Assembly (NCBI RefSeq): GCF_003293745.1
Contig: NZ_PTLZ01000001.1
Location: forward strand, 682,001 to 746,000
Source: Herminiimonas fonticola
Lineage (GTDB): Bacteria > Pseudomonadota > Gammaproteobacteria > Burkholderiales > Burkholderiaceae_D
Reading direction: 5' to 3'
DNA: 64,000 bases
The translations under genes were made by a program, and so were the position numbers. Positions 38,003-46,834 of the stretch are shown here, piece after piece; the first letter of the stretch is position 1, and every line of letters begins with the position of its first letter. The notes beneath the pieces are model-generated. The model worked only from the letters and a program-made list of their open reading frames with translations, was not told the DNA's origin and searched no databases.

Positions 38003-40414
38003 ATGTCAAATTTCATCGTCAAAAAAGTAGCAGTACTTGGCGCCGGCGTGATGGGGGCTCAGATCGCAGCACATTGCGTGAATGCCAAAGTGCCGGTCAT
38101 CTTGTTCGATCTGCCAGCCAAGGATGAGAACAAAAGTGTGGTCAAGAATGGCGTCGTATTGCGCGCCATCGAGAATCTGAAAAAACTCAATCCCGCGCCG
38201 CTCGCCAATCCTGATTACGCAGCCTTGATAGAAGTCGCGAACTACGAAGATCATCTGGAGTTATTGCAGGATTGCGATCTGATCATCGAAGCGATTGCCG
38301 AACGCATGGACTGGAAACACGACCTGTATAAAAAGGTCGCGCCGCATATAGGCCGCAACACGATCTTTGCATCCAACACATCCGGCTTGTCGATCACGGC
38401 TTTGTCGGAAGGATTTGATGCTGATCTGAAATCGCGATTCTGCGGCGTGCATTTCTTCAATCCGCCGCGCTATATGCATCTGGTGGAATTGATTCCTACG
38501 GCTGCCACCAAGCCGGAAATTCTCGATCAGCTGGAAGGTTTCCTGACCTCGACTTTGGGCAAGGGCGTAGTCCGCGCATTCGATACACCCAACTTCATCG
38601 CCAATCGCGTTGGCATCTTCGGCATGCTGGCGACGATGCATGAGGCTGAGAAATTCGGTTTGACGGTTGACGTCGTTGACGATCTGACCGGCAGCAAACT
38701 CGGTCGCGCCAAATCCGGTACCTTCCGCACCGCCGATGTGGTCGGGCTGGACACGATGGCGCACGTCATCACGACGATGCAAAACACTCTGCAAAACGAT
38801 CCTTTCTTCCCGATTTATCAAACGCCGGAAATCTTGACCAAGCTGATAGGCGGCGGCGCCTTGGGTGCGAAAGCCGGTGCCGGTTTTTACAAGAAAGTCG
38901 GTAAGGATATTCTTCGGATTGATCCGGCCAAAGCAGATTACGTCGCCGGTGGCGGCAAGGCCGATGATCTGGTTGCGCGCATCCTGAAAGAAAAAGATCC
39001 GGCAAAGCGCATGAAGGCTTTGCACGATTCGACCAATCCACAGGCGCAATTCCTGTGGGCGATTTATCGCGACATGTTCCATTACATCGCCGTGCATCTG
39101 GAATCGGTAGCCGACAATGCACGCGATATTGATTTCGCCTTACGCTGGGGTTTCGGCTGGACCAACGGCCCATTTGAAACATGGCAAGCCGCAGGCTGGG
39201 AACAAATTGCAAGCTGGGTCAAGGAAGACATAGACGCAGGTAAAGCACTCAGCACGGCAGCTATGCCAGCATGGGTCTTCGATGGCCCGGTTGCGAAAAA
39301 TGCTGGTGTGCACGCGGCAGATGGTTCATGGTCACCAGCGCAGAAAAAGAATGTGCCGCGTTCCAGCCTGGCTGTTTATCAGCGCCAGGCATTCCGCGCG
39401 AGCGTCTTTGGTGACAAGTCTGCCAACGGCAGCACTGCCGGCACTACTGTATTCGAAGATGAGTCGGTACGCATCTGGCATCAGGACGACGAAGTATTGA
39501 TCCTGTCATTCAAAACCAAGATGCATGTGATTGGTGCCGGCGTGACTGCCGGTATCGCGAAGGCTATCGCCGAAGCGGAAAAAAATTACAAAGGTTTGGT
39601 GATCTGGCATGGGGATGCGGCTGAAGGCGGCGCGTTCTCGGCCGGTGCCGATTTGCAATCGATGCTGCCACTGTTCATGTCAGGCGGCGTCAAGGCAATC
39701 GAGCCAGAAGTCGTCAAGCTGCAGCAAGCGCATCAGGCTTTGAAATATGCGAATGTGCCGGTCGTCGCAGCGGTCGCAGGTTTGGCCTTGGGCGGTGGTT
39801 GCGAATTGCTGTTGCACGCAGCCAAGCGTGTCGCATCTATCGAATCGTATATCGGTCTGGTGGAAGTCGGCGTCGGCTTGATTCCAGCCGGCGGCGGTTT
39901 GAAAGAGGCAGCAGTGCGCGCCGCGAATGAAGCCAAAGGCAACGACATCCTGCAATTTCTCAAACACTATTACATGAGTGCGGCGACGGCGACGGTTTCC
40001 AAATCCGCACTGGAAGCGCAAACCTTGGGTTATCTGAAGAGCGATGACGTGATCGTCTTCAATCCATATGAGTTGCTGCATATCGCGAAGGTGCAGGCGC
40101 GTGCGATGTTCGATGCCGGTTATCGCGCGCCACGTCAAACACTGGTGCCGGTTACCGGTAAATACGGTCTGGCAACGATAGGTGCGCAGCTCATCAATAT
40201 GCGTGATGGTGGTTTCATCTCTGCGCATGATTACAAGCTGGGCACGATGATCGCCGAGATTGTGAGTGGTGGCGATATCGAACAAGGTTCGCTGGTTGAC
40301 GAGCAATGGCTGCTCGATCATGAGCGCAAGGCATTTATGGAATTGTTGAACAATCCGAAAACGCAGGAACGCATCATGGGCATGATGCAGACCGGCAAAC
40401 CAGTCCGCAACTAA
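38003..40414 (+). CDS. 3-hydroxyacyl-CoA dehydrogenase / enoyl-CoA hydratase fusion (FadN/FadB-like)
   Basis: 803 residues. Rossmann NAD-binding domain at the N-terminus (VAVLGAGVMGAQIAAHCVNA), the HAD signature VHFFNPPRYMHLVELIP and the C-terminal dehydrogenase domains extend to ~440. The enoyl-CoA hydratase/isomerase half lies in ~495-750 (GGAFSAGADLQSML, VAAVAGLALGGGCELLLHA and VGLIPAGGGLKE). The order dehydrogenase-then-hydratase is that of FadN/YusL-type proteins, the reverse of E. coli FadB. Ribosome-binding site GAGAGG. Partner of the thiolase downstream. Confidence 0.93.
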   Translation: MSNFIVKKVAVLGAGVMGAQIAAHCVNAKVPVILFDLPAKDENKSVVKNGVVLRAIENLKKLNPAPLANPDYAALIEVANYEDHLELLQDCDLIIEAIAERMDWKHDLYKKVAPHIGRNTIFASNTSGLSITALSEGFDADLKSRFCGVHFFNPPRYMHLVELIPTAATKPEILDQLEGFLTSTLGKGVVRAFDTPNFIANRVGIFGMLATMHEAEKFGLTVDVVDDLTGSKLGRAKSGTFRTADVVGLDTMAHVITTMQNTLQNDPFFPIYQTPEILTKLIGGGALGAKAGAGFYKKVGKDILRIDPAKADYVAGGGKADDLVARILKEKDPAKRMKALHDSTNPQAQFLWAIYRDMFHYIAVHLESVADNARDIDFALRWGFGWTNGPFETWQAAGWEQIASWVKEDIDAGKALSTAAMPAWVFDGPVAKNAGVHAADGSWSPAQKKNVPRSSLAVYQRQAFRASVFGDKSANGSTAGTTVFEDESVRIWHQDDEVLILSFKTKMHVIGAGVTAGIAKAIAEAEKNYKGLVIWHGDAAEGGAFSAGADLQSMLPLFMSGGVKAIEPEVVKLQQAHQALKYANVPVVAAVAGLALGGGCELLLHAAKRVASIESYIGLVEVGVGLIPAGGGLKEAAVRAANEAKGNDILQFLKHYYMSAATATVSKSALEAQTLGYLKSDDVIVFNPYELLHIAKVQARAMFDAGYRAPRQTLVPVTGKYGLATIGAQLINMRDGGFISAHDYKLGTMIAEIVSGGDIEQGSLVDEQWLLDHERKAFMELLNNPKTQERIMGMMQTGKPVRN

Positions 40415-40434
40415 GTAAGGAGTAATAAAGCTAC

Positions 40435-40530
40435 TGCGCGATCCAATCTCAGCGCTGTGATGCTCGCCGTACTTGCGTACGACTGCGCTTCTCGCACCGA
40501 CCTTGGCTTGCTCGCTACGCTTTCTTACCC
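40435..40530. repeat. Possible dispersed intergenic repeat with small hairpins
   Basis: Between the fadN-like gene and the thiolase lies a GC-rich segment unlike the surrounding leader. It has hairpins CGTAC-TTGC-GTACG and TGCG-CTTCT-CGCA and ends with TCGCTACGCTTTCTTACC at 40512-40529. A related 18-mer (15 of 18 bases) occurs at 46762-46779, also next to a perfect hairpin. This is consistent with a small mobile or REP-like element family. Confidence 0.45.
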
Positions 40531-40569
40531 CTTCCTGATCTAATAATTAAGTTCTCTCAGGAGCACAAG

Positions 40570-41766
40570 ATGAGCAAACAACTTCAAGATGCCTACATCG
40601 TTGCAGCGACCCGTACACCGATAGGCAAAGCGCCGCGCGGGATGTTCAAGAACACGCGCCCTGATGATTTGCTGGTGCGCGTGTTGCAGTCAGCTTTGAC
40701 GCAAGTACCTGAGCTCGATCCGAATCTGATCGAGGATGCGATAGTCGGTTGTTCTTTTCCCGAAGCAGAACAGGGTTTGAATATGGCGCGCATGGGCGTG
40801 CTGCTGGCCGGTTTGCCGAAGACAGTGGGCGGTGTTACCGTCAATCGTTATTGCGCATCCGGTTTGACCGCGATTGCGATGGCGGCTGATCGTATCCGCG
40901 TCGGCGAAGCGGATGTGATGATCGCCGCCGGTGCCGAGTCCATGTCGATGGTGCCTATGATGGGTCATCATCCTTCGATGAATATGGGCATCTTCAAGGA
41001 TGAAAATATCGGCATGGCTTACGGCATGGGTTTGACTGCTGAAAAAGTCGCCGCGCAATGGAAGGTATCACGTGAAGCGCAGGATCAGTTTGCATTGAAC
41101 TCGCATTTGAAGGCGCTGGCAGCGCAACAGAGCGGCGAGTTCAGCAATGAGATGACGTCTGTCGATATCGTTGAGCGCTTCCCGAATCTGTTCAATGGTG
41201 AAATCGATATTGCCACTCGCATGGTGAATATGGATGAAGGTGCGCGTGCCGATACCAGTCTCGAAGTGTTGGCAAAGTTGCGTCCGGTGTTTTCACCCAA
41301 AGGTTCGGTCACCGCCGGCAATAGTTCGCAAACTTCCGACGGTGCAGGCGCATTGATTCTGGTCAGTGAAAAAATCCTCAAGCAATTCAATCTGACGCCA
41401 TTGGCGCGCTTCGTTTCATTTGCAGTACGCGGTGTACCGCCGGAAATCATGGGCATAGGACCTAAGGAGGCAATCCCTGCTGCCTTGCGCGCCGCTGGTT
41501 TGAAGCAGGATCAGATGGACTGGATAGAACTGAATGAAGCCTTTGCTGCGCAAGCGCTGGCGGTGATTCAGGATCTGGGTCTCGATCCTGTCAAGGTCAA
41601 TCCTATGGGTGGTGCGATTGCACTTGGTCATCCACTCGGTGCGACCGGTGCGATTCGTTCCGCGACAGTGGTGCATGCCTTACGTCGTAAAAATCTGAAA
41701 TACGGCATGGTCACGATGTGCGTGGGTACAGGCATGGGTGCAGCCGGGATTTTCGAACGCATGTAA
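40570..41766 (+). CDS. fadA: Acetyl-CoA C-acyltransferase (3-ketoacyl-CoA thiolase)
   Basis: 398 residues. Nucleophilic Cys in VNRYCASGLTAIAMAAD (~91), NGGAxALGHPxG-type VNPMGGAIALGHPLGATGA (~350) with the catalytic His, and the terminal CVGTGMGAAGIFE with the second Cys. CTCAGGAGCACAAG is a strong ribosome-binding site. It completes the beta-oxidation set with the dehydrogenase and the fused hydroxyacyl dehydrogenase/hydratase. Confidence 0.94.
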   Translation: MSKQLQDAYIVAATRTPIGKAPRGMFKNTRPDDLLVRVLQSALTQVPELDPNLIEDAIVGCSFPEAEQGLNMARMGVLLAGLPKTVGGVTVNRYCASGLTAIAMAADRIRVGEADVMIAAGAESMSMVPMMGHHPSMNMGIFKDENIGMAYGMGLTAEKVAAQWKVSREAQDQFALNSHLKALAAQQSGEFSNEMTSVDIVERFPNLFNGEIDIATRMVNMDEGARADTSLEVLAKLRPVFSPKGSVTAGNSSQTSDGAGALILVSEKILKQFNLTPLARFVSFAVRGVPPEIMGIGPKEAIPAALRAAGLKQDQMDWIELNEAFAAQALAVIQDLGLDPVKVNPMGGAIALGHPLGATGAIRSATVVHALRRKNLKYGMVTMCVGTGMGAAGIFERM

Positions 41767-41788
41767 TTTGAAGGTATAGTGGCAGAGT

Positions 41789-41825
41789 GCATGCAGGCCA
41801 GCTTTCTCAGCCTGCATGCTTATCT
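41789..41825. terminator. Hairpin between convergent fadA and unknown gene, possible terminator
   Basis: Ten-base perfect stem GCATGCAGGC / GCCTGCATGC with an 11-base loop, followed on the plus strand by TTATCTCTC. The U-tract is weak. Confidence 0.55.
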
Positions 41826-41846
41826 CTCGCATCTTGCAAGCACCTG

Positions 41847-42551
41847 TTATTTCCCCAGCAGCGCCAGCGTATGTTCCCATTCCGCAGTCCATGCGTACAA
41901 GAACGCATGCGTATTGAAAGCTCTTTTCAAGTGTGACATCGGTACCCGATACGCATCATTCAATCCCAGCGCCAGCGTGACCGGATTCCACAAGGCCTTG
42001 TTCCTGGCCTTTTTTCCACTGCCCTTAATCCTCGCGCCCTCGTCGCCAAATATGCCACCACCGCTGGCCAAGGCCTGTTCCAGATCAATTTTTACCAGGC
42101 TGGAAAATGCGATCAACACTTCCTCTTTATTGATGCCAGTCTGTGATTCCCTGGCTTCCTCGACTTTGACTGGCTCAGCCTCGCGCTTGAGTTTTTTTAC
42201 CAGGTGCTCCAGATCCTTTTTCAGGAAACGCAACTCATGCAAAGCCCTGCGAAAGCCCGGTGGCGGTAATTGCGTCACTATCTTGTAGGCGTCTTTCGTG
42301 ATCGTGATGAGTACGTCTTCGCTGCCTGCGGCAAGTCGTCGCGTGTCGTCCCCGAAAAAAATCGGCGCTGCATAGCCACCGTTCGCATCGCCGAACAGCG
42401 CGGGATAGTCGGCGTCATAATCCAGCCAGACGTAAGGCGTCAAGCCATGCTCCAGCATGCGCGCCAAAGTCCACGGCGTGTCGGTCTGCTGCGCCAGCCA
42501 GCCACACGCTTGTTCCGTTGTTGCTCGAAATGGTAGTTCTATGATCGTCAT
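41847..42551 (-). CDS. Unknown 234-residue soluble protein
   Basis: I do not recognise this family. N-terminal ~100 residues are mixed alpha/beta with several aromatic and acidic residues (TPYVWLDYDADYPALFGDANGG) and GSEDVLITITKDAY. A strongly charged helical segment with likely coiled-coil character spans ~105-140 (RRALHELRFLKKDLEHLVKK...). The end is basic and aromatic (MSHLKRAFNTHAFLYAWTAEWEHTL). No membrane segment or signal peptide. It is monocistronic and convergent with fadA. The layout would fit a DNA-binding or adaptor protein, possibly of phage origin, but nothing near it supports that and no function is assigned. Confidence 0.75.
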   Translation of the reverse strand: MTIIELPFRATTEQACGWLAQQTDTPWTLARMLEHGLTPYVWLDYDADYPALFGDANGGYAAPIFFGDDTRRLAAGSEDVLITITKDAYKIVTQLPPPGFRRALHELRFLKKDLEHLVKKLKREAEPVKVEEARESQTGINKEEVLIAFSSLVKIDLEQALASGGGIFGDEGARIKGSGKKARNKALWNPVTLALGLNDAYRVPMSHLKRAFNTHAFLYAWTAEWEHTLALLGK

Positions 42552-42805
42552 TTTCTTTTACACGCGCCAAAAGTTAATTGCCTGCATGCGCGCCTGATGC
42601 CGCTTGCGGGAAGGCGCACATCATATGCGAAAGCGGAAGGAATACTTCGTTCATCATTGCGCATACATGCGATGCGCGTTTGTATCAGTGCGATACCGGC
42701 CTTCATGCGCGGCCGCTTCCTTTCTTATCCTGAATGAACTGGCCGTGGTAGATGGTGCGATTACGCGTGAAGTACGCAAGATTGCAGGAATCTAAATTAG
42801 GTCTA

Positions 42806-43807
42806 TCAAAATTTTTCTACTGTTGATTTCTTCTGCGTAGCATCGTCGGTTTTGAATCGTTCGCGATAATCTACAGGGCCGATGCCCAGGCGTTTTGCGA
42901 ACACGCGACGCAAGGTCGCCGCATTGGTAAAGCCGCAGCGCTTGGCAATTTCCGTCAGGCTGATATCGGTAGCTTCCAGATGACGTCGCACTGCATCGAT
43001 GCGCGCATCGTTGACGAAGGTCATCAGCGTCATGCCACATTCCTGCTTGAAGATGCGAGACAGATGGCGTTCGCTCATCTGCATTTTTTCTGCGATGGAT
43101 GGCAGTGTATGTTCTACATCCAGATTTGCAAGCACGTAACTCTGGATTGCGCCTACTGGTGAATCGGTTTCTGCCTGCAGTTCCAGCAAAGGGCTGAACT
43201 GCGATTGCCCGCCAGCGCGACGCAAATAAACGATCAAATACTTGGCGACATCCAGCGCCATCTTCTTGCCAAAATCTTCTTCAATCAAGGCCAATGACAA
43301 ATCGATGCCGGCGGTGACGCCAGCCGTCGTGTACAGCGCGTCGTCCTTGACGTAGATGCGGTCCGGCTCAACGATGGCTTTGCGGAACATGCTGCTCAGG
43401 CGCGCCGCATCCATCCAGTGTGTGGTGACAGTTTTGCCATTGATCATGCCGGCCGCGCCGAGTGCGAACACACCATTGCAGATCGCGCCTACGCGACGGC
43501 AATTCTCGCCTTGTTGCAGCAACCAGTCGATCAGCGGTGTGTCTTCCAGCAGATCGAAAACACCCAGTCCACCCGGCACGATCAGTGTGTCGAAATGCGG
43601 AGCGGGGTCGAAGATCGTGCGATCTGGCGTAATCGTCAATCCACTCGATGATTGGATCGGCCCACGGGTGGTTGCGATGGTCAGGATTTCATATTCGCAT
43701 TCGCCATTGCTGAGCACCTTCACTTCTGCAAACGCATCGCTGGGAGCCGCGATATCCAGCATCTGGAAGCGAGGGAAAACCAGCAGGGCGACGGTAATTT
43801 TGCGCAT
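42806..43807 (-). CDS. GlxA-family AraC-type transcriptional regulator
   Basis: 333 residues from ATG 43807, where MRKITVALLVFPRFQMLDIA begins the DJ-1/PfpI-like domain; an upstream ATG at 43861 would add 18 residues. The nucleophile-elbow region is RVGAICNGVFALGAAG (~105-120). The C-terminal AraC DNA-binding domain (~225-320) has MSERHLSRIFKQECGMTLMTF and FTNAATLRRVFAKRLGIGPVDYR. GlxA-type regulators often sense nitrogenous metabolites such as betaines or amino acids. It is downstream of frc on the same strand but separated by a terminator. Confidence 0.92.
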   Translation of the reverse strand: MRKITVALLVFPRFQMLDIAAPSDAFAEVKVLSNGECEYEILTIATTRGPIQSSSGLTITPDRTIFDPAPHFDTLIVPGGLGVFDLLEDTPLIDWLLQQGENCRRVGAICNGVFALGAAGMINGKTVTTHWMDAARLSSMFRKAIVEPDRIYVKDDALYTTAGVTAGIDLSLALIEEDFGKKMALDVAKYLIVYLRRAGGQSQFSPLLELQAETDSPVGAIQSYVLANLDVEHTLPSIAEKMQMSERHLSRIFKQECGMTLMTFVNDARIDAVRRHLEATDISLTEIAKRCGFTNAATLRRVFAKRLGIGPVDYRERFKTDDATQKKSTVEKF

Positions 43808-43945
43808 GGTTGATATGGGTCGCGATGGTAATGAATACAGATTGAATTGTGCATCGATCATATCAAGTTGTGCGTCATTGAGGAATTGCCATTAAAAACG
43901 TTAATTTCAGCCGATAAGAATGCGGAATAAATGAAGGTCGGAAGT

Positions 43946-43971
43946 AAAAGAGCGCCGTCTGGCGCTCTTTT
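43946..43971 (-). terminator. Rho-independent terminator of frc
   Basis: Stem AAAAGAGCGCC / GGCGCTCTTTT with a four-base loop (GTCT on the plus strand). On the minus strand it lies 22 bp after the frc stop and ends in CTCTTTTAC. It is nearly symmetric and could work in both directions. Confidence 0.85.
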
Positions 43972-43993
43972 ATCAGTCGGCCTTACATCAACA

Positions 43994-45244
43994 TCAAACG
44001 GCTTCTGCTGCGTGCAAGGCTGCGATTTGCTGCGCGTTATAGCCGAGCTTGGCCAACACTTCATCCGTGTGTTCACCGAGCAATGGCGACTGCGTGATTT
44101 CCACTTTGTTGGCGGACATCTTGATCGGGCTGCCGACGGTCAAATATTTTCCGCGTACCTTGTGATCGACTTCGACGATGGTTTCACTTCTGCGCAGCGA
44201 TGGATCGTTGGCGATTTCCTTCATCGACAAAACCGGGCCGCATGGAATGTCGAATTTACGGAATATTTCAATCGCTTCGAATTTGGTTTTGTCCTGCAAC
44301 CATGTTTCGATATAAGCGAAGATGTCGAAAATCTTGTCCTGACGTGCACGTGCAGTCATGTAGGCAGGATCGTCTATCCATTCTTCCTTATCGATGGCGC
44401 GGCAGGTTTGTGGCCATGCGGTGCCCTGGATCGTGAAGTAAATGTAGGCGTTAGGATCTTTTTCCCAGCCTTTGCATTTCAGGATCCAGCCTGGGTTGCC
44501 GCCACCGCCGGCGTTACCGCCGCGTGGTACGACATCGGTAAAGGTGCCGTGTGGATATTGCGGATATTCTTCCAGCACGCCGGTGCGATCCAGACGTTGC
44601 TGATCGCGCAGTTTGACGCGGCACAGATTGAGTACAGCGTCTTGCATGGATACCGCAACCTTTTGGCCGAGACCGGTAGTGTGGCGTTGCTGTAGCGCTG
44701 CCAAAATACCTATCGTCAAATGCATGCCGGTATTACTGTCGCCGAGTGCTGCGCCGCTGACTGTTGGTGGGCCGTCCCAAAAACCGGTGGTGCTGGCTGC
44801 ACCACCTGCTGCCTGCGCGACGTTGTCATAGACTTTCAAGTCTTCATAAAAATGGCCGTCGTTGAAGCCTTTGACCGATGCCAGAATCAAACGTGGATTC
44901 AACTTCTGGATCGTTTCCCAGGTGAAGCCCATGCGATCGAGTGCGCCAGGTGCAAAGTTCTCGACCATGATGTCGGATTGCTTGATCAACTTCTCCAGTA
45001 CTTCCTTGCCTTCTGGTTTCTTGGTGTCCAGCGTCAATGATTTCTTGTTGCAGTTCAACATGGTGAAGTACAGCGCGTCAGCACCTGGAATGTCTTGCAG
45101 TGATGTGCGTGTCGCATCGCCGGAGCCTGGGCGTTCAACCTTGGTGACGTCGGCACCGAACCATGCGAGTTGTTGCGTGCAGGAAGGGCCGGCTTGCACG
45201 TGGGTGAAATCGATAATCTTGATGCCGTCTAATGCTTTGCTCAT
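43994..45244 (-). CDS. frc: Formyl-CoA:oxalate CoA-transferase
   Basis: 416 residues, the same length as E. coli YfdW, and strongly similar along its whole length to my recollection of Oxalobacter formigenes Frc and Yfd[21 protein letters not shown] at the start includes Gln17. Catalytic Asp169 is in [13 protein letters not shown]. The flexible glycine loop is [15 protein letters not shown] (~253-267), and [20 protein letters not shown] lies near the end. Class III CoA-transferase moving CoA from formyl-CoA to oxalate, normally followed by oxalyl-CoA decarboxylase (oxc), which is not in the window. Position 48 is Ser; it is Trp in O. formigenes and Gln in YfdW. AAGGAA lies 8 bp before the ATG. 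Confidence 0.93.
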   Translation of the reverse strand: MSKALDGIKIIDFTHVQAGPSCTQQLAWFGADVTKVERPGSGDATRTSLQDIPGADALYFTMLNCNKKSLTLDTKKPEGKEVLEKLIKQSDIMVENFAPGALDRMGFTWETIQKLNPRLILASVKGFNDGHFYEDLKVYDNVAQAAGGAASTTGFWDGPPTVSGAALGDSNTGMHLTIGILAALQQRHTTGLGQKVAVSMQDAVLNLCRVKLRDQQRLDRTGVLEEYPQYPHGTFTDVVPRGGNAGGGGNPGWILKCKGWEKDPNAYIYFTIQGTAWPQTCRAIDKEEWIDDPAYMTARARQDKIFDIFAYIETWLQDKTKFEAIEIFRKFDIPCGPVLSMKEIANDPSLRRSETIVEVDHKVRGKYLTVGSPIKMSANKVEITQSPLLGEHTDEVLAKLGYNAQQIAALHAAEAV

Positions 45245-45637
45245 GATTGATGTTCCTTCGTTTCTTCGTTAACTATGTCCGTATTGGCTGCTTTCAGCTT
45301 GTCTGAAAATGGTTTGAAACAGCTTTTTTGCGGTAGAAATGTCACCCGCTTCCAACAACATTGCGTGGCCGGTACAAGGCCGTTTTCAGCAGGTTCGAAA
45401 TGATTCTGCCTAGGCTTTTTTGTCATTTCCACGTCTATTTTTGACTTGGCTGGCATAGGCACGGATGCGTCGGCGCATGCATGCACGTCTGTCTTTATTT
45501 GCTTGAATTTCGTTAAACGGACAATTGTGGAAGTGGCTTGAATCGGACAGAAGGCTTGCAACGGCCATGGCTTCAAATGAGGGGAATTTCGAAAAATGCA
45601 GCATAAGAAGAGAGCGAAAATCAGATGAAGCAGAGGT
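45245..45637. other. 393-bp non-coding stretch upstream of frc
   Basis: Lies between the second GlxA-type gene and frc, both minus strand. It is AT-richer than the genes and has the frc ribosome-binding site at its left end. No clear promoter, terminator or long inverted repeat was recognised, though its size suggests the frc control region. The open frame running through it lacks family resemblance. Confidence 0.6.
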
Positions 45638-46648
45638 TCATGCTTTTTGAAATCCTGCAAAGTTGGCGCGATATTGCATCGCGGTGACACCGAGTCGCTT
45701 CACGAATACCTGACGCATCTGATTCGCATTACTGAAGCCGCAGCGATAGGCGACGCGCTTTAGTGGATCGCTGCTTGCTTCCAATAGTGCGCGTGCAGCA
45801 TCGACTCGCGCACTCTCAATGAAATCTGCCGGCGTAATTTTTGTATCACGGACGAATACGCGTGCGAAGTTACGCGGGCTCATGGCCACGACAGTTGCCA
45901 GATTTTCGACGTTCAATTCTTCCGCCAGATGCGCCAAGACGTATTGTTGCGCAATGCTGGCGGGTGACGTTTCTGCTACATACGGTGTCAGGTAAGGACT
46001 GAACTGCGATTGTCCGCCGCGTCGTTGCATGAAGACGATCAGTCGCTTCGCGACATTCAATGAGACTTCAGGACCGACATCATTCGACAGCAAGTACAGC
46101 GACAGATCGATGCCGGCAGTCACACCAGCCGATGTGTACAGATTGCCGTCTTGCAGAAAGATGCGGTCGGCATCGACTTTGATCTTGGGGAACATCACCG
46201 CCAGTCCAGGCGCATCGTTCCAGTGTGTGGTGACTTGCCTGTCGTCCAGCAGGCCGGCATGCGCCAATAGAAAAGCGCCATTGCAGATAGAACCGAATTT
46301 TCCCGAACGCGTTGTGGTATCGCGTAACCAGCCCAGCAATTTTTCATCGCGCGGCATGCGCGGCAACTCAGGTCCGCCAGCCACCAGCAGCAGATCGAAG
46401 CCTTCTGTCGCTTCGCTGTAATGTCTATGCGCCATGATGGGCAAGCCGTTTGAACAAGGTATCGGCCCACGTTTCGTTCCCAACACTTCGAGTTGATAGT
46501 GTTGCTCCCGTGGCAGAAAGCGATTCGCTTCTGCGAAAACATCCATTGGCCCCGATACATCGAGTGCCTGTACACCGGGAAAAACGAGTATTGCAACTGT
46601 GGGCACGATTGCTCCTTGCTGTCTTGTACGAATTGAATCGCCATGCAT
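45638..46648 (-). CDS. GlxA-family AraC-type transcriptional regulator
   Basis: 336 residues. DJ-1/PfpI domain from VPTVAILVFPGVQALDVSGPMDVFAEANRF, with FGSICNGAFLLAHAGLLD as the elbow region. C-terminal AraC domain with MSPRNFARVFVRDTKITPADF and FSNANQMRQVFVKRLGVTAMQYR. It is clearly paralogous to the GlxA-type protein at 42806-43807 (for example both share RLIVF/YLIVY-(M/L)-R-R-(R/A)-GGQSQFSP). Upstream of frc on the same strand, so it is a candidate frc regulator, though GlxA regulators more often control amine or amino-acid catabolism. Confidence 0.92.
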   Translation of the reverse strand: MHGDSIRTRQQGAIVPTVAILVFPGVQALDVSGPMDVFAEANRFLPREQHYQLEVLGTKRGPIPCSNGLPIMAHRHYSEATEGFDLLLVAGGPELPRMPRDEKLLGWLRDTTTRSGKFGSICNGAFLLAHAGLLDDRQVTTHWNDAPGLAVMFPKIKVDADRIFLQDGNLYTSAGVTAGIDLSLYLLSNDVGPEVSLNVAKRLIVFMQRRGGQSQFSPYLTPYVAETSPASIAQQYVLAHLAEELNVENLATVVAMSPRNFARVFVRDTKITPADFIESARVDAARALLEASSDPLKRVAYRCGFSNANQMRQVFVKRLGVTAMQYRANFAGFQKA

Positions 46649-46738
46649 ACAACGATCACATCAGGATATAGAGGTATAGACGTTTCGCATAAGTGATTCA
46701 AATCGCCTTGGCAGAATTTCCACCATCGTTGTCAGTTT

Positions 46739-46779
46739 GCAGCGCCATGCGGCGCTATGGTTCGCTACGCTTGTTCACC
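46739..46779. repeat. Second copy of the hairpin plus TCGCTACGCTT element
   Basis: Perfect stem AGCGCC-ATGC-GGCGCT at 46741-46756 followed by TCGCTACGCTTGTTCACC at 46762-46779, which matches 15 of 18 bases at 40512-40529. It is located in the divergent region between a GlxA-type gene and the M24 peptidase gene. Confidence 0.4.
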
Positions 46780-46834
46780 ATAATTTATCCCAAGACGTGA
46801 AGGCATGTCGCCCTCATGTAAATGTGGAGAATGA

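Noticed and set aside
42604-42795. Small plus-strand frame between the unknown protein and a GlxA-type gene
   Set aside because: No ribosome-binding site, odd composition, short.
45390-45412. GGTTCGAAATGATTC resembling a tRNA T-arm
   Set aside because: No acceptor, D or anticodon stems can be drawn around it.
45241-45690. Open frame of about 149 codons across the frc upstream region
   Set aside because: Overlaps the coding end of the GlxA-type gene, has no family resemblance or ribosome-binding site, and has many Cys and Lys typical of non-coding AT-rich DNA.
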